A DNA stretch of 64,000 nt from CAWAQA01 sp963784065 (GTDB lineage: Bacteria > Acidobacteriota > Vicinamibacteria > Vicinamibacterales > UBA2999), in the NCBI GenBank assembly GCA_963784065.1, contig CAWAQA010000006.1:372001-436000 (forward strand), given 5' to 3'. The translations under genes were made by a program, and so were the position numbers. Within the stretch, counting starts at the first letter, position 1. Each line of letters starts with the position of its first letter. The notes beneath the pieces were generated by a model. It was not told where the DNA came from. It saw only the letters and a list, made by a program, of their open reading frames with translations, and did no database searches. Shown here piece by piece: positions 8,861-17,228 of this stretch.

Positions 8861-10420
8861 TCAGGCCGGCGGTGTCGGCCTGAGCCGCTGTAGAGGCCGG
8901 GCCCTCAGGCCTACACTATCCCGTCCGTACACGTCCGAATACTTCGTCTCGAGATACCGCAGATACGGAGCCGGGTCGATGCGTGAGCCGGTGACGCGCT
9001 GCACCAGCTCCTGCGATTGGTACTTGCGCCCGTGCTGATGCACTTCCCGGCGAAGCCAGGCGAGGAGCGAGGAAAAGTCGCCGCGGCGAATCTGCTCGTC
9101 TCGATCCGGATGGGCGCGCTCGAAGGTTTCCCAGAGCTGCGCCGCGATGATGTTGCCGAGCGTGTAGGTGGCGAAGTAGCCGAGCAGGCCCGCCGACCAG
9201 TGAATGTCCTGCAACACGCCGGTCGCGTCATCGGGAGGCGTGAGACCGAGATACTCTTTCATGCGGGTGCGCCAGGCATCGGGCAGATCGCGCACCGCGA
9301 TCGCGTCCTCGAGCAACCCGATCTCGAGCTCGACGCGCAGCATGACGTGCAGGTTGTAGGTCGCCTCGTCGGCTTCGACGCGAATCAACGACGGGCGGAC
9401 GCGGTTGATCCCGCGGTAGAACTGGTCGAGCGTCACCGTGCCAAGCTGCGAGGGGAATCGCGCCTGCAGCGCCGGGAAGAAATGTTCCCAGAAGGGACGC
9501 GACCGCCCGACCAGGTTTTCCCACAGGCGGCTCTGGGATTCGTGCAGGCCGAGCGAGGCGCCGCCTTCGAGCGACGTCCGGTGGTGCGCGCGGCTCACAC
9601 CCTGTTCGTACAAGCCGTGCCCGGTCTCGTGCATCGTCCCGAAGAGCAGTGAGAGCGGCTCCCCTTCGACCCATCGCGTGGTGATGCGCACATCGTCAGC
9701 GCCGATGGCGGTAGCAAAGGGATGCACCGACTTGTCCTGCCGTCCGCGCGACCAGTCGAAGCCGAATGCGGTGACGACCGCGACGGCAAAGCTCCACATC
9801 TCCTGCTCGCCGAAGGACGCGTCGAAAAATCCGGCGTCCACCTGCGGACGGGCCGCGAGCGCGCGGATCAACTCCACCTGGCGCGGGCGAAGGACGTCGA
9901 ACACCTTCCTCACGTCCGCCGTCGTCATACCCGGCTCGAACTCGTCGAGCAGGACGTCGTAGGGATGTGCCGCGGGCGGAAAGAACGTCACGTAGCGACG
10001 CTTCAGCTCCAGGATCTTCTCGAGATGCGGCTGAAACATCGCGTAGCTCGACGCGGCCCGCGCCTGTACCCACGCGTGCTGGCCGGCGGAGACGACCCGC
10101 GCCAGCTCGCCGACGAAGTCGGGCGGCACGTTCCTCGCCTTCTCGAAGTCGCGCGCCGTGACAGTCACGAGACGCGCCTCGTCAGAGGTCGGATCGAGGG
10201 TGCCGAGGGCGTGCCGTGCGGTGGCGAGCGCCTCACCGACGGCGTCCGAGGTGAACTTCTCGTGCGCCATCCGGCGCAGCGTCCCTGACATCTCTCCGTG
10301 CACCGGCGCGGCAGCTTCGGGCATGTACACGCGCTCGTCCCACTCCACCAGATCCGCCGCATGCCGGATATCGGCAACCTCGGCCAGCATCCCCCTGAGC
10401 TTGCCAAGCTGGTTATCCAT
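8861..10420 (-). CDS. M32 family carboxypeptidase (carboxypeptidase Taq-like)
   Basis: Zinc metallocarboxypeptidase of about 519 aa, the usual length for M32. The metal site HETGH lies at residues 264-268 (HExxH), followed by HESQSRLWEN, which carries the third ligand Glu and is diagnostic of the family. RVEADEATYNLHVMLR, LQDIHWSAGLLGYFATYTLGN and RYLETKYSDVYG are further M32 signatures. I take ATG at 10420 (MDNQLGKLRG) over the one at 10438. The last residues (VGLRARPLQRLRPTPPA) extend beyond the usual family end. The enzyme is cytoplasmic and trims C-terminal residues from peptides. Confidence 0.93.
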   Translation of the reverse strand: MDNQLGKLRGMLAEVADIRHAADLVEWDERVYMPEAAAPVHGEMSGTLRRMAHEKFTSDAVGEALATARHALGTLDPTSDEARLVTVTARDFEKARNVPPDFVGELARVVSAGQHAWVQARAASSYAMFQPHLEKILELKRRYVTFFPPAAHPYDVLLDEFEPGMTTADVRKVFDVLRPRQVELIRALAARPQVDAGFFDASFGEQEMWSFAVAVVTAFGFDWSRGRQDKSVHPFATAIGADDVRITTRWVEGEPLSLLFGTMHETGHGLYEQGVSRAHHRTSLEGGASLGLHESQSRLWENLVGRSRPFWEHFFPALQARFPSQLGTVTLDQFYRGINRVRPSLIRVEADEATYNLHVMLRVELEIGLLEDAIAVRDLPDAWRTRMKEYLGLTPPDDATGVLQDIHWSAGLLGYFATYTLGNIIAAQLWETFERAHPDRDEQIRRGDFSSLLAWLRREVHQHGRKYQSQELVQRVTGSRIDPAPYLRYLETKYSDVYGRDSVGLRARPLQRLRPTPPA

Positions 10421-10443
10421 CCACTGCGAGCGTAGCATGCAGC

Positions 10444-10623
10444 ATGGCTGCGGCTGTCGGCTTGTGCACGTCGTGTGTGCACGCGAAAGTGATTACCTCG
10501 TCCCGAGGCTCGGTGTTCTACCTGTGCCAGCTCTCCTTCACCGACCCGCGGTTCGCCAAGTATCCCGCGCTGCCGGTGATCGCGTGCAGCGGATATCAGC
10601 CAGGACCGCCGTCATCCGAGTGA
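10444..10623 (+). CDS. Small Cys-containing conserved protein (59 aa)
   Basis: The frame from ATG 10444 to TGA 10621-10623 encodes MAAAVGLCTSCVHAK, a VFYLC segment, FAKYPALPVIACSGY and a PSSE end. The spacing CxxC-x17-C-x22-C, with a PRF..YP.LPV..C.GY core, looks like a compact metal-binding or redox mini-protein conserved in soil bacteria. It lies in the otherwise empty gap between the divergent M32 peptidase and the convergent antiporter gene, which supports it being real. No function is known to me. Confidence 0.7.
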   Translation: MAAAVGLCTSCVHAKVITSSRGSVFYLCQLSFTDPRFAKYPALPVIACSGYQPGPPSSE

Positions 10624-10672
10624 CCTCGGGACCAACGCCGCCGCCCACCACTGCCGGCTGTCGCATGTGGCC

Positions 10673-12389
10673 TCAGGCGGACTGGCCGAGCTCCGCGTGC
10701 ACGCGGGCGCGCTCGCGGTCGATCTGCTCGGGTGTCGCGCCGAGCCGTTCGAGGATCGCCTCTGTGAATCCCAGGGCGACCTCGCCTTCCCCGGAGACCA
10801 CGACATCCGCGCCGGCCGACCGAAGCGCCGCCACCTCGCGCAGGTAGTTGGCGCGCGCAAGGATCTGCACGGACGGGTTGAGCTCGCGCGCCACTCTGAA
10901 CGACTCCTCGACGCCCGGCAGACCGGCGATGCTCACGATGAAGTTATTGGCGTGGTCGATCCCCGCCGATCCGAGCGTCGCCGGATGCGTCGCGTCGCCG
11001 TAGATCGCCTCCACGCCATCGGCGCGCAACGCGCGGACGGTGTCCACGTTCATCTCGATCACCGTCGGCGTGATTTCGTTCTCCCGCAGGAGCCGGCTCA
11101 CCGTGCGACCCACGGGACCGTAGCCGACGACGACGGCCCGGTGTGACGGGGGCGTGCGATCCGGACGCGTGCACGGCGGCGGGCTGCGGCACGGCAGGCG
11201 TGCGTCGCGACAGCCAACGCTCCACGGGGCCGATCGCGCGGAAGAGCAGCGGGTTGAGCGTGATCGAGACGATCGCCGCGCCGATCACGACGTTGGCCGC
11301 AGCGGCCGACAGAACTCCCAGCTGGGTCCCGAGGTTGGCCACGATGAACGAGAACTCGCCGATCTGTGCGAGGGCGACGGCGACGGCGAGGCCGACCTTC
11401 AGCGGATATCCGAACGCGGCGACGATGGCGAGCGCCGCCAGCGGCTTGCCGATCAGGACGACGCCGAGCGCCGCCGCGATCATCAGCGGCTCGTCGAGCA
11501 GGCTCTCGGGGTCGAAGAGCATGCCGACCGAGACGAAGAACAGCACGGCGAACGCGTCGCGCATCGGCACCGCGTCGGAGGCGGCGCGGACGCTGAACTC
11601 CGATCGTCCCACGACCAGCCCGGCGAGAAAGGCACCGAGCGCCATCGACACGCCGAAGATCTCCGCCGCCGCCACTGCGATCCCGAGCGCCGTGACGAGC
11701 ACCGCGAGCGTAAAGAGCTCGCGCGACTGGGTCCGTGCGATCTGCGCGAGCAGCCACGGGATGGTGCGTCCGCCCACGACGATGGTGAACACGACGAGCG
11801 CGGCAACCTTGAGCACCGCGTAGACGATCGCCAGGGCGGGTGTCGTTCCCTCCTGCGCCCCGAACACGGCGGGCATGAGCACGAGGACGAGGACCGTGAA
11901 CAGATCCTCGACGACGAGCCAGCCGACGGCGATGTGGCCCGTCGGCGTATGGAGCTGACGATTGTCCGAGAGCACGCGGATGAGGACGACGGTGCTGGCG
12001 ACCGACAGCGCGATCCCGAAGACGAGGCCGGCCGAGAGACTCCACCCGACCGCTCGGGCCACGAGGACGCCGAGGCCCGTGGCAACCGCGCTCTGGACGA
12101 TTGCACCCGGCAGCGCGACCTTGCGTACGGCGAGCAGCTCCTCGATGTGGAACTGCACGCCGACGCCGAACATCAGCAGGATGACGCCGATCTCGGCGAG
12201 CTGCTCCGCCAGCGTGCGGTCGGCGACGTAACCGGGTGTGTACGGGCCGACGAGCAACCCGGCAATCAGATAGCCGACGATCGGGGAGAGGCGCAGCCGC
12301 TGCGTGACATAACCGAAGACCAGCGCCGCGGCCAGGCCGCCGGTCAGCGTCAGAATCAGATCGAAAGAATGCACCCCTGATGATTTCAT
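10673..12389 (-). CDS. Kef-type CPA2 monovalent cation:proton antiporter with TrkA-N domain (frameshifted)
   Basis: The N-terminal two thirds is a multi-helix CPA2 exchanger: YLIAGLLVGPYTPGY, EIGVILLMFGVG, the core helix GAFLAGLVVGRSEF, and about 12 hydrophobic segments. The C-terminal third is a Rossmann RCK/TrkA-N domain with AVVVGYGPVGRTV (GxGxxG) and IYGDATHPATL. The two lie in different frames with a shift at about 11140, within the linker after PVTPG; one indel restores a protein of about 570 aa. The start is ATG 12389 (MKSSGVHSF). It probably exports K+ or Na+ in exchange for H+ under cytosolic nucleotide control. Confidence 0.88.
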
Positions 12390-12402
12390 TACAATCGGGC
12401 GG

Positions 12403-12594
12403 GTGGACATCGAATCTTCGTTCCCGGTGCAATGCCCGTATTGCGGCGAAGCGGGCGAGATCTACCTCGAGCCCGAGATCCAGGGCACGCTGGTGCAGGA
12501 TTGCGAGGTCTGCTGCAACCCATGGCAGGTGACCGTCTGGTGGGACAACGGCGAACGGTACGTCGACGTGACGCGGGGTGACGGGTCGGAGTAG
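12403..12594 (+). CDS. CPXCG motif small zinc-ribbon protein
   Basis: A 63-aa protein with GTG start. QCPYCGEAGEIYLEP and VQDCEVCCNPWQVTVW give the CPxCG and CxxCC motifs of the Cys_rich_CPXCG family (PF14255). Typical members are 60-70 aa. It starts 14 nt from the divergent antiporter gene. It is presumably a structural zinc-binding protein; no function is established for the family. Confidence 0.85.
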   Translation: MDIESSFPVQCPYCGEAGEIYLEPEIQGTLVQDCEVCCNPWQVTVWWDNGERYVDVTRGDGSE

Positions 12595-12603
12595 AGCGCG
12601 AGC

Positions 12604-12808
12604 GGGCCGGCTGAAGCCGGCCCCTACGAGAACGGCTTCTTCGTGATGGTCGTGGGTCGGCTAGAGCCGGCCCTGCGAGAACGTGTTCGGAGCGTTGGTC
12701 GTGGGGGCCGGCTTTAACCGGCTCGTACGAATACGTGATGGTCGTGGGCCGGCTAGAACCGGCCCGTGCGAGAACGTGTTGACGTAGGGGCCGGCTTCAG
12801 CCGGCCCG
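12604..12808. repeat. Tandem cluster of five REP-like palindromes
   Basis: Four copies of a GGSCGGCTRRAGCCGGCC-type palindrome start near 12604, 12654, 12705 and 12747, each followed by a C(G/C)TACGA or TGCGAGAACG tail, spaced about 45-50 bp. A fifth copy, inverted (GTAGGGGCCGGCTTCAGCCG), starts at about 12784. The copies have diverged at the loop (TGAA, TAGA, TTTA, TAGA) while stems stay paired. The array fills the gap between convergent genes. Confidence 0.85.
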
Positions 12809-12820
12809 CACGCGCTCCCG

Positions 12821-13348
12821 TCAGGGCACTCGCAGGGCGAACTCGACCACGAGGGCGCCCTCACGCGTCGTGATGTGCACGCGCGTGATGTAGTCCATCA
12901 ACTCTCCCAGATTGCGCGACCTGAGCAGCTCAGGAAGCGCTATCTCGATCCGGTCCCCGTCCACGCTGATCCCGGGCGGCAGCTTCTTGAAATAGGCAAG
13001 CGCCGGACCGGCGAAGAGCGAGAGCGGCCCCATTCCCGGCACCGTCCAGCGCAGGCCGATCACAGCCGGACCCGGAAACTGCGGCTGCTGTTCGATCCGC
13101 GCCGCGATCCTGACCTCCGGCATGATCGATCCGCGCATCGAGAGCACGATCGTCAGGCGGTCGCCGTCGTGCGCCTCGATGCGAACACCCGCCACCGGCG
13201 ACTGCGTCACCGCGAGCCGCTGCGCGATGAGACGGTTCACCAGCCCGTTGCGCAAGGGAATCTCACCAGCGAGGAGGCTCCCGGAAAGCTCCGGCAAATC
13301 GATTCCCAGCACCCGTCGGACCCGATCGCTCAACACTGACATGCTCAC
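12821..13348 (-). CDS. Hypothetical protein
   Basis: A 175-aa protein starting MSMSVLSDRVRRVLGIDL. It has no signal peptide or clear membrane helix. Alternating hydrophobic strands (RLTIVLSMRG, PEVRIAARIEQQPQF, VHITTREGALVVEFALRV) suggest a beta-rich lipid-binding-like fold; PALAYFKKLPPGISVDGDRIEIAL is the most distinctive stretch. I do not recognise the family. The stop is 13 nt from the palindrome cluster. Confidence 0.65.
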   Translation of the reverse strand: MSMSVLSDRVRRVLGIDLPELSGSLLAGEIPLRNGLVNRLIAQRLAVTQSPVAGVRIEAHDGDRLTIVLSMRGSIMPEVRIAARIEQQPQFPGPAVIGLRWTVPGMGPLSLFAGPALAYFKKLPPGISVDGDRIEIALPELLRSRNLGELMDYITRVHITTREGALVVEFALRVP

Positions 13349-13521
13349 TCCGTCGACAGCGGCGCGGGACGATACGCCGGAACGAGGGCGCGCACCTCGA
13401 CCGACACCGCCCGCGGATCCGGCTCGCCTGCGGCCGAGGCGGCCGGACAGCGTGCGTCAGCGGGTCGAAGCGTCGAGTATAGGCCCGCCGCTTGCACTCC
13501 TCGTCAGGGGAGGATAGCGGA

Positions 13522-13683
13522 ATGGCCTGGCTCCAGTTGGTGCTGCTCGTCCTGGTCACGATGACGTTCGCGGGATGCGAGCTCGTCGGCGACATCTTCC
13601 AGGCGGGGGCCTGGGTCGGCGCAATCGCCGTCATTCTCGTGATCGCGATCGTCGGGTTCATCGCCGCCAAGATTCGCGGTTGA
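13522..13683 (+). CDS. Small lipoprotein-like membrane protein (53 aa)
   Basis: From ATG 13522, 9 nt after a GGGGAGG ribosome site, the product is MAWLQLVLLVLVTMTFAGCE then a second hydrophobic stretch VGAIAVILVIAIVGFIAA ending KIRG. TFAGC is a lipobox-like motif after a short hydrophobic helix with no positive N-region. It is either a lipidated mini-protein or a two-helix hairpin in the inner membrane. Function is unknown. Confidence 0.65.
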   Translation: MAWLQLVLLVLVTMTFAGCELVGDIFQAGAWVGAIAVILVIAIVGFIAAKIRG

Positions 13684-13751
13684 GGTTACTCCGGCGCGAG
13701 CCGGAGGCCCCAGACGGCGACAGCCGCGGCGCCGGCGGTTTACGATGATGC

Positions 13752-14273
13752 GTGCTCCGAACCGTGTTCGCATCGATGGCCGCGGGGCTGTTGCTCGTGC
13801 CAGGCCAGTCGCGCGCACCCGACGTCTACTTCGCCTCCACCCGGCAGGCTGTCGCCGATGCGATGTTGACACTCGCGGCCGTCACGGCCGACGACGTCGT
13901 CTACGACCTCGGATCGGGCGATGGCCGTATCGTCATCATGGCGGCCCAGAAGTACGGTGCACGCGGGGTCGGGATCGAGATCGATCCGAAGCTGGTCGCG
14001 CTCTCGCGGCAGCTCGCCCGCGAGGGCGGCGTCGAGGAAAAAGTCAGTTTCGTCGAGGCCGACATGTTCACAGCCGACATCTCCGCGGCGACCGTGGTGA
14101 TGCTGTACCTCTCGACCACCATCAACGCCGATCTCGAACCCAAGTTGCGGCGTGAGCTGCGGCCAGGATCGCGGATCGTTTCGCAGCAGTTCCCGATGGG
14201 AGGCTGGCAGCCCGACGAGACGCTGCGTGTCTCCGGCCAGGATCTCTTTCTCTGGCACGTCCCCACTCACTGA
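13752..14273 (+). CDS. Signal-peptide-bearing class I SAM methyltransferase
   Basis: The GTG-initiated 173-aa protein opens with a hydrophobic leader (VFASMAAGLLLVPGQSRAP). Then comes VYFASTRQAVADAMLTLAAV and the SAM-binding motif I VVYDLGSGDGRIVIMA, motif II-like GVGIEIDPKLVALS and a short acidic post-motif FVEADMFTADI. The order matches DOT1-like/class I methyltransferases of 150-200 aa. Substrate is unknown. If the leader is cleaved, the enzyme would work outside the cytoplasm, where SAM is not expected; a cytoplasmic start further in is possible but no ATG or GTG sits before VYFAS. Confidence 0.8.
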   Translation: MLRTVFASMAAGLLLVPGQSRAPDVYFASTRQAVADAMLTLAAVTADDVVYDLGSGDGRIVIMAAQKYGARGVGIEIDPKLVALSRQLAREGGVEEKVSFVEADMFTADISAATVVMLYLSTTINADLEPKLRRELRPGSRIVSQQFPMGGWQPDETLRVSGQDLFLWHVPTH

Positions 14274-14303
14274 AGTCATAGCCGGGCTTAGGCTGGTCGC
14301 TGC

Positions 14304-14954
14304 ATGCAACTCGTCTTCGAACAGATTCGGGCCGGTGGCGACAGGAATCTCGGCTACCTTCTGGCCGACCGCGACGCGCGCCAGGGCGTGCTGATCGACC
14401 CCTCGTTCTCGCCCGACGCCTTCGTGCAGCGTGCGCTCGACCAGAACATCGCCATCACGCACGTCGTCAACACGCACAGTCATCCCGACCACGTCAACGG
14501 CAACGAGCAGGCCATGGCCCGAACCGGGGCTCCGCTGGTCGCGCATAGCGATGCCCCCGCGCCGCCGGGAATCGCCGTGACCGACGGCCAGGAGATCGCC
14601 GTCGGGTCGCTCGTCCTGAAGTTTTTCCACGTGCCCGGCCACTGCCACGATCACGTCGTCGTCTACGAGCCGGCACACGCGATCCTGATCACGGGCGATC
14701 TCCTGTTCGTCGGAAAGGTCGGCGGGACGAGGAGCGATCAGGATGCACGGACCGAGTGGGACAGCCTGCAGCGGGTGAAGGCGTTGCCGGATGGCACGAC
14801 GGTCTGGCCGGGACACGACTACGGCGTGCGCCCGAGCTCGACGATCGCGCTCGAGAAGGCGAGCAACCCGTTCCTGCGCTGCGCCGACGTGGACGCGTTC
14901 CTGGCGCTCAAGCGGGACTGGGCGGCCGTGAAGCAGCGTTATGGCTTGAAATAG
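14304..14954 (+). CDS. MBL-fold hydrolase (glyoxalase II / persulfide dioxygenase-like)
   Basis: A 216-aa metallo-beta-lactamase fold protein. THSHPDHVNG (His58, His60, Asp62, His63) is the metal motif, with the further ligands in FHVPGHCHDH, ILITGDLLFVGKVG (bridging Asp) and WPGHDYG. The G-x-x-GG-R spacing after GDLLF resembles ETHE1-type persulfide dioxygenases as much as glyoxalase II. The length fits either. It follows the methyltransferase by 30 nt on the same strand. Confidence 0.85.
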   Translation: MQLVFEQIRAGGDRNLGYLLADRDARQGVLIDPSFSPDAFVQRALDQNIAITHVVNTHSHPDHVNGNEQAMARTGAPLVAHSDAPAPPGIAVTDGQEIAVGSLVLKFFHVPGHCHDHVVVYEPAHAILITGDLLFVGKVGGTRSDQDARTEWDSLQRVKALPDGTTVWPGHDYGVRPSSTIALEKASNPFLRCADVDAFLALKRDWAAVKQRYGLK

Positions 14955-15033
14955 CTGGCAGGGCAGCTGGCAGCAGCGGCGACGGCGCCAGCTCGTTACG
15001 CTGCCTGCTGCCCACGACCCGCTGCCGGCGACT
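14955..15033. repeat. Degenerate GGCAGC array with inverted half
   Basis: GGCAGGGCAGCTGGCAGCAG on the left is followed by CGCTGCCTGCTGCCC and CGCTGCCGG on the right. It is a roughly self-complementary block between convergent genes, similar to the one at 49186-49341. Confidence 0.5.
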
Positions 15034-15900
15034 TCAAGGCAACACGCGGGCGTCAGCGAGGAAACGGCGATAGCCGGAGAACCGCTGCGAGATCCGCGTC
15101 CGCTGGGTCCCGCCGCCGCGGATGACGGTGATCGTGTCCACTTCGCTGGGAAGGATGAGCGTGTCCGGAGGATCGGTGAACTCGACCCGCCGATAGCGGA
15201 TCGACGAGTCGGCGCGCTCGATGACCATCGACCTCGTGGCGCCGCGGCGCTGGTGTTCGCGCGGCACGTTGAACTCGAACATGCCGACGAGACGCTCGTC
15301 GAGCCGGAGCACGTCGTGCGTTGCCGCGTCCACCCAGATGCGCCCGTGCGAGCGGCCGGGCAGCGACACGCTCACACACTCCTCCGTCCACGCGACGTCA
15401 GGCGTGCCCGCTGCCACGCCCTTGTAATCGAACATCATCACCGGACGCCCGTCCACGCGTCCCCTCCCCGCGAACGTGAACGCGAAGTCGTCGCGCTGTT
15501 CCGGCAACAGCATCATCAACGGCTCGGGCGTCACCGGCTTGGGGTCCATGCAGCCGGGCTCGTCGGTGTCACGCGCGGCGCGCCCGTTCACGGTGAGGAT
15601 CTGTCGCAGGATACTCGGTTCGGGAAACGTGCCCGGGCCGGCCGTGACGGGATCCCAGGCTACGCGCAGCTCGTACCCAAGCCGTCGCGCCGGAAATGCC
15701 GGCGACATGTCGAAGCCGAGCGGCGTGATCACCACGGTCTCCAGCGAGACGATGCTCTGCGCACGGCTGTACCACTCCGCGACACGTCGCCCGACGCGGA
15801 CGATCGTGTCCTGAACGTCGGGCGGTGCCGCCTGCTGCGCGGCGGGCGCCGCGGCCGCAAGGCCGGCGATCAGGATGACGGCTGGAACGCCCCGCAACAT
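15034..15900 (-). CDS. Secreted hypothetical protein
   Basis: A 288-aa exported protein: the leader MLRGVPAVILIAGLAAAAPA is followed by AAQQAAPPD. The body (VGRRVAEWYSRAQSIVSLET, SILRQILTVNGR, IWVDAATHDVLRLDERLVG, RYRRVEFTDPPDTLILP) has the pattern of periplasmic outer-membrane-protein-associated beta proteins that are common in Acidobacteriota. The gene at 42187-43077 shares the general plan (leader, Ala/Asp VDxxTxxVxRxE segments). No function is known. Confidence 0.7.
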   Translation of the reverse strand: MLRGVPAVILIAGLAAAAPAAQQAAPPDVQDTIVRVGRRVAEWYSRAQSIVSLETVVITPLGFDMSPAFPARRLGYELRVAWDPVTAGPGTFPEPSILRQILTVNGRAARDTDEPGCMDPKPVTPEPLMMLLPEQRDDFAFTFAGRGRVDGRPVMMFDYKGVAAGTPDVAWTEECVSVSLPGRSHGRIWVDAATHDVLRLDERLVGMFEFNVPREHQRRGATRSMVIERADSSIRYRRVEFTDPPDTLILPSEVDTITVIRGGGTQRTRISQRFSGYRRFLADARVLP

Positions 15901-15981
15901 GGCGGAGAGGATACCCGATTCCGAGGCTGGGCTTGTGCGGCGCCATCAGCGGGAGTAGAGTGCGCCTCAGTGAGGTAGTGC

Positions 15982-16131
15982 ATGGCTTCATCGAACAAGT
16001 GCGCTCACCCGTCCTGTAACTGCACCGTGAATCCGGGCGGCCCTCACGGCAAGTACTGCAGCGACCACTGCAAACAGGCAGGCGACAAGATCGAACTGCG
16101 CTGTGACTGCCAGCATCCGGCCTGCCGCTAG
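15982..16131 (+). CDS. Bacterial metallothionein-like protein (49 aa)
   Basis: From ATG 15982 (GTGAGG ribosome site 7-8 nt upstream) a 49-aa protein is read: KCAHPSCNCTVNPGG, HGKYCSDHCKQAGD, then LRCDCQHPACR. It has eight cysteines (7, 12, 14, 26, 30, 41, 43, 48) and four histidines. The CxxxxCxC...YCSxxC...CxC arrangement is that of the SmtA/BmtA metallothionein family, which binds Zn, Cd or Cu in a Cys/His cluster. It is a free-standing gene divergent from the secreted protein. Confidence 0.85.
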   Translation: MASSNKCAHPSCNCTVNPGGPHGKYCSDHCKQAGDKIELRCDCQHPACR

Positions 16132-16205
16132 GCAGGCCGGATCCCGCGGGCGTCCCTGGGCCGCGATCGGGCGCGCCGCGCGCTGACGTACGGCCAGCGC
16201 AGCCA

Positions 16206-16422
16206 TCACCCTGCCGCGGCGTGCACCCACGACTGCGCCTTTTCTTCTCCAGCCGCGACGGTCCGGATCTGCCGGCAGCCCGGAGCGCAGGTATTCAACG
16301 CGGGACGTCGCGTAGATGAGCACGGCGTCGGACGCGCCGCAAAGCGGGCACGACGTCGGGGTCGGTTCCGGAGCGGGCGGGGGAGCGAATCCAAACATCC
16401 ATCTCAGCTCTACATGCGGCAT
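16206..16422 (-). CDS. Small zinc-ribbon protein (frameshifted)
   Basis: MPHVELRWMFGFAPPP leads into TSCPLCGASDAVLIY and RVEYLR; in the next frame APGCRQIRTVAAGEE and QSWVHAAAG continue to a stop at 16206. A one-base indel near 16285 would join CPLCG to a second CxxxC and give a compact zinc ribbon of about 70 aa. The start could also be ATG 16398. Small and disrupted, so the call is tentative. Confidence 0.45.
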
Positions 16423-16436
16423 GCGGAGCTCATCAC

Positions 16437-16593
16437 GAGCCGGAGATGCAGTATGTAACGAATGACCCTATATTTCGCGGCATGTATGTAAAGACGACGG
16501 GACACAACCGCTCCAGTTTGCGACGTTATGGACTGTTTTTCTCCAATTTTGGGCATCCCACTTGCCTCCCAATCGGGCGGGAGGAGAGGAGCT
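16437..16593 (+). promoter_or_regulatory. AT-richer leader with hairpin beside the ribosome site
   Basis: This gap is visibly less GC-rich than its surroundings (CCTATATTTCGCGG, GTTATGGACTGTTTTTCTCC). CCTCCC at 16565-16570 pairs with GGGAGG at 16579-16584, and the 3' arm abuts the GAGGAGAGG ribosome site of the next gene (ATG 16594). The stem could mask translation initiation. No promoter boxes are clear enough to place. Confidence 0.35.
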
Positions 16594-16836
16594 ATGGGGG
16601 TTGAACGCCGGAACATCGCCGAACGTGCCGCTGTCGTCCGCCAGGTGATTAACAGCATCGTCCAGAACCCGAGCGTCACGCTCTCCGTCACGACGCTGCA
16701 GACATGGCTGGGCGTGCCGATGGAAGCGGCGCAGCGAATACTGCAGCGGCTGGCCTCGTCAGGCCTCATCCGCGAAGTGCAGCGGGGCGTCTGGGCGCGC
16801 GGCACCTGGCCGGGCGCGCAGCGGGAATGGTATTGA
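16594..16836 (+). CDS. Small winged-helix DNA-binding protein
   Basis: An 80-aa protein: ERAAVVRQVINSIVQNPSVT, TTLQTWLGVPMEAAQRILQR and LASSGLIREVQRGVWARGTW form helix-helix-helix then a beta wing, a winged HTH of MarR/ROK size without a sensor domain. I chose ATG 16594 over 16528 because it has the GAGGAGAGGAGCT ribosome site. A probable transcription regulator, target unknown. Confidence 0.7.
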   Translation: MGVERRNIAERAAVVRQVINSIVQNPSVTLSVTTLQTWLGVPMEAAQRILQRLASSGLIREVQRGVWARGTWPGAQREWY

Positions 16837-16865
16837 GCGGGATCGGATGAGCCGAAACGACGCCC

Positions 16866-17168
16866 GTGGCCGACACCACGCGAGCATGGCTCTATGTCCG
16901 AGGTGACCAGTCACTACGTATCGTGACGATGGGTGGGTCGTGCACGGTCTATGGGCCGGGCGACCTGTTCCGTCAGCACACCTACGACGATGTGGCCGCG
17001 GCCATGCTCGAGCAATCCAGCCTGGAGCAAGAGCTCGTGCGCGACGGCTGGTCGCTCGAACGGATGACCACCGAACGGCGGTCTGGCACGGACCGGCGGC
17101 GGTCGGCACGAACCGACCGGCGACGCGGATTGCGCCTCGTGGATCGACGCGCCACCGGAACCGACTAG
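16866..17168 (+). CDS. Hypothetical protein with Arg-rich tail
   Basis: A 100-aa GTG-initiated protein. The first 70 residues (TTRAWLYVRGDQSLRIVTMG, CTVYGPGDLFRQHTYDD, MLEQSSLEQELVRDGWSLER) look like a small mixed alpha/beta fold; the last 30 are TERRSGTDRRRSARTDRRRG-like, strongly basic. It lies 29 nt after the HTH gene on the same strand and may be co-transcribed. No family recognised. Confidence 0.6.
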   Translation: MADTTRAWLYVRGDQSLRIVTMGGSCTVYGPGDLFRQHTYDDVAAAMLEQSSLEQELVRDGWSLERMTTERRSGTDRRRSARTDRRRGLRLVDRRATGTD

Positions 17169-17228
17169 CGCCCTGCTCTTCCTCTTCCAACCCCTGCCCG
17201 CCGCGGAACCCGCACGCGGCGACACACT

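Noticed and set aside
11154..12380. Highly charged plus-strand frame opposite the antiporter
   Set aside because: The Asp/Arg/Glu-rich sequence is the complement of hydrophobic membrane-helix codons, a typical artefact.
12604..12808. Possible CRISPR array
   Set aside because: Repeats are palindromic, diverged and only five, one inverted; spacers share sequence and there are no cas genes.
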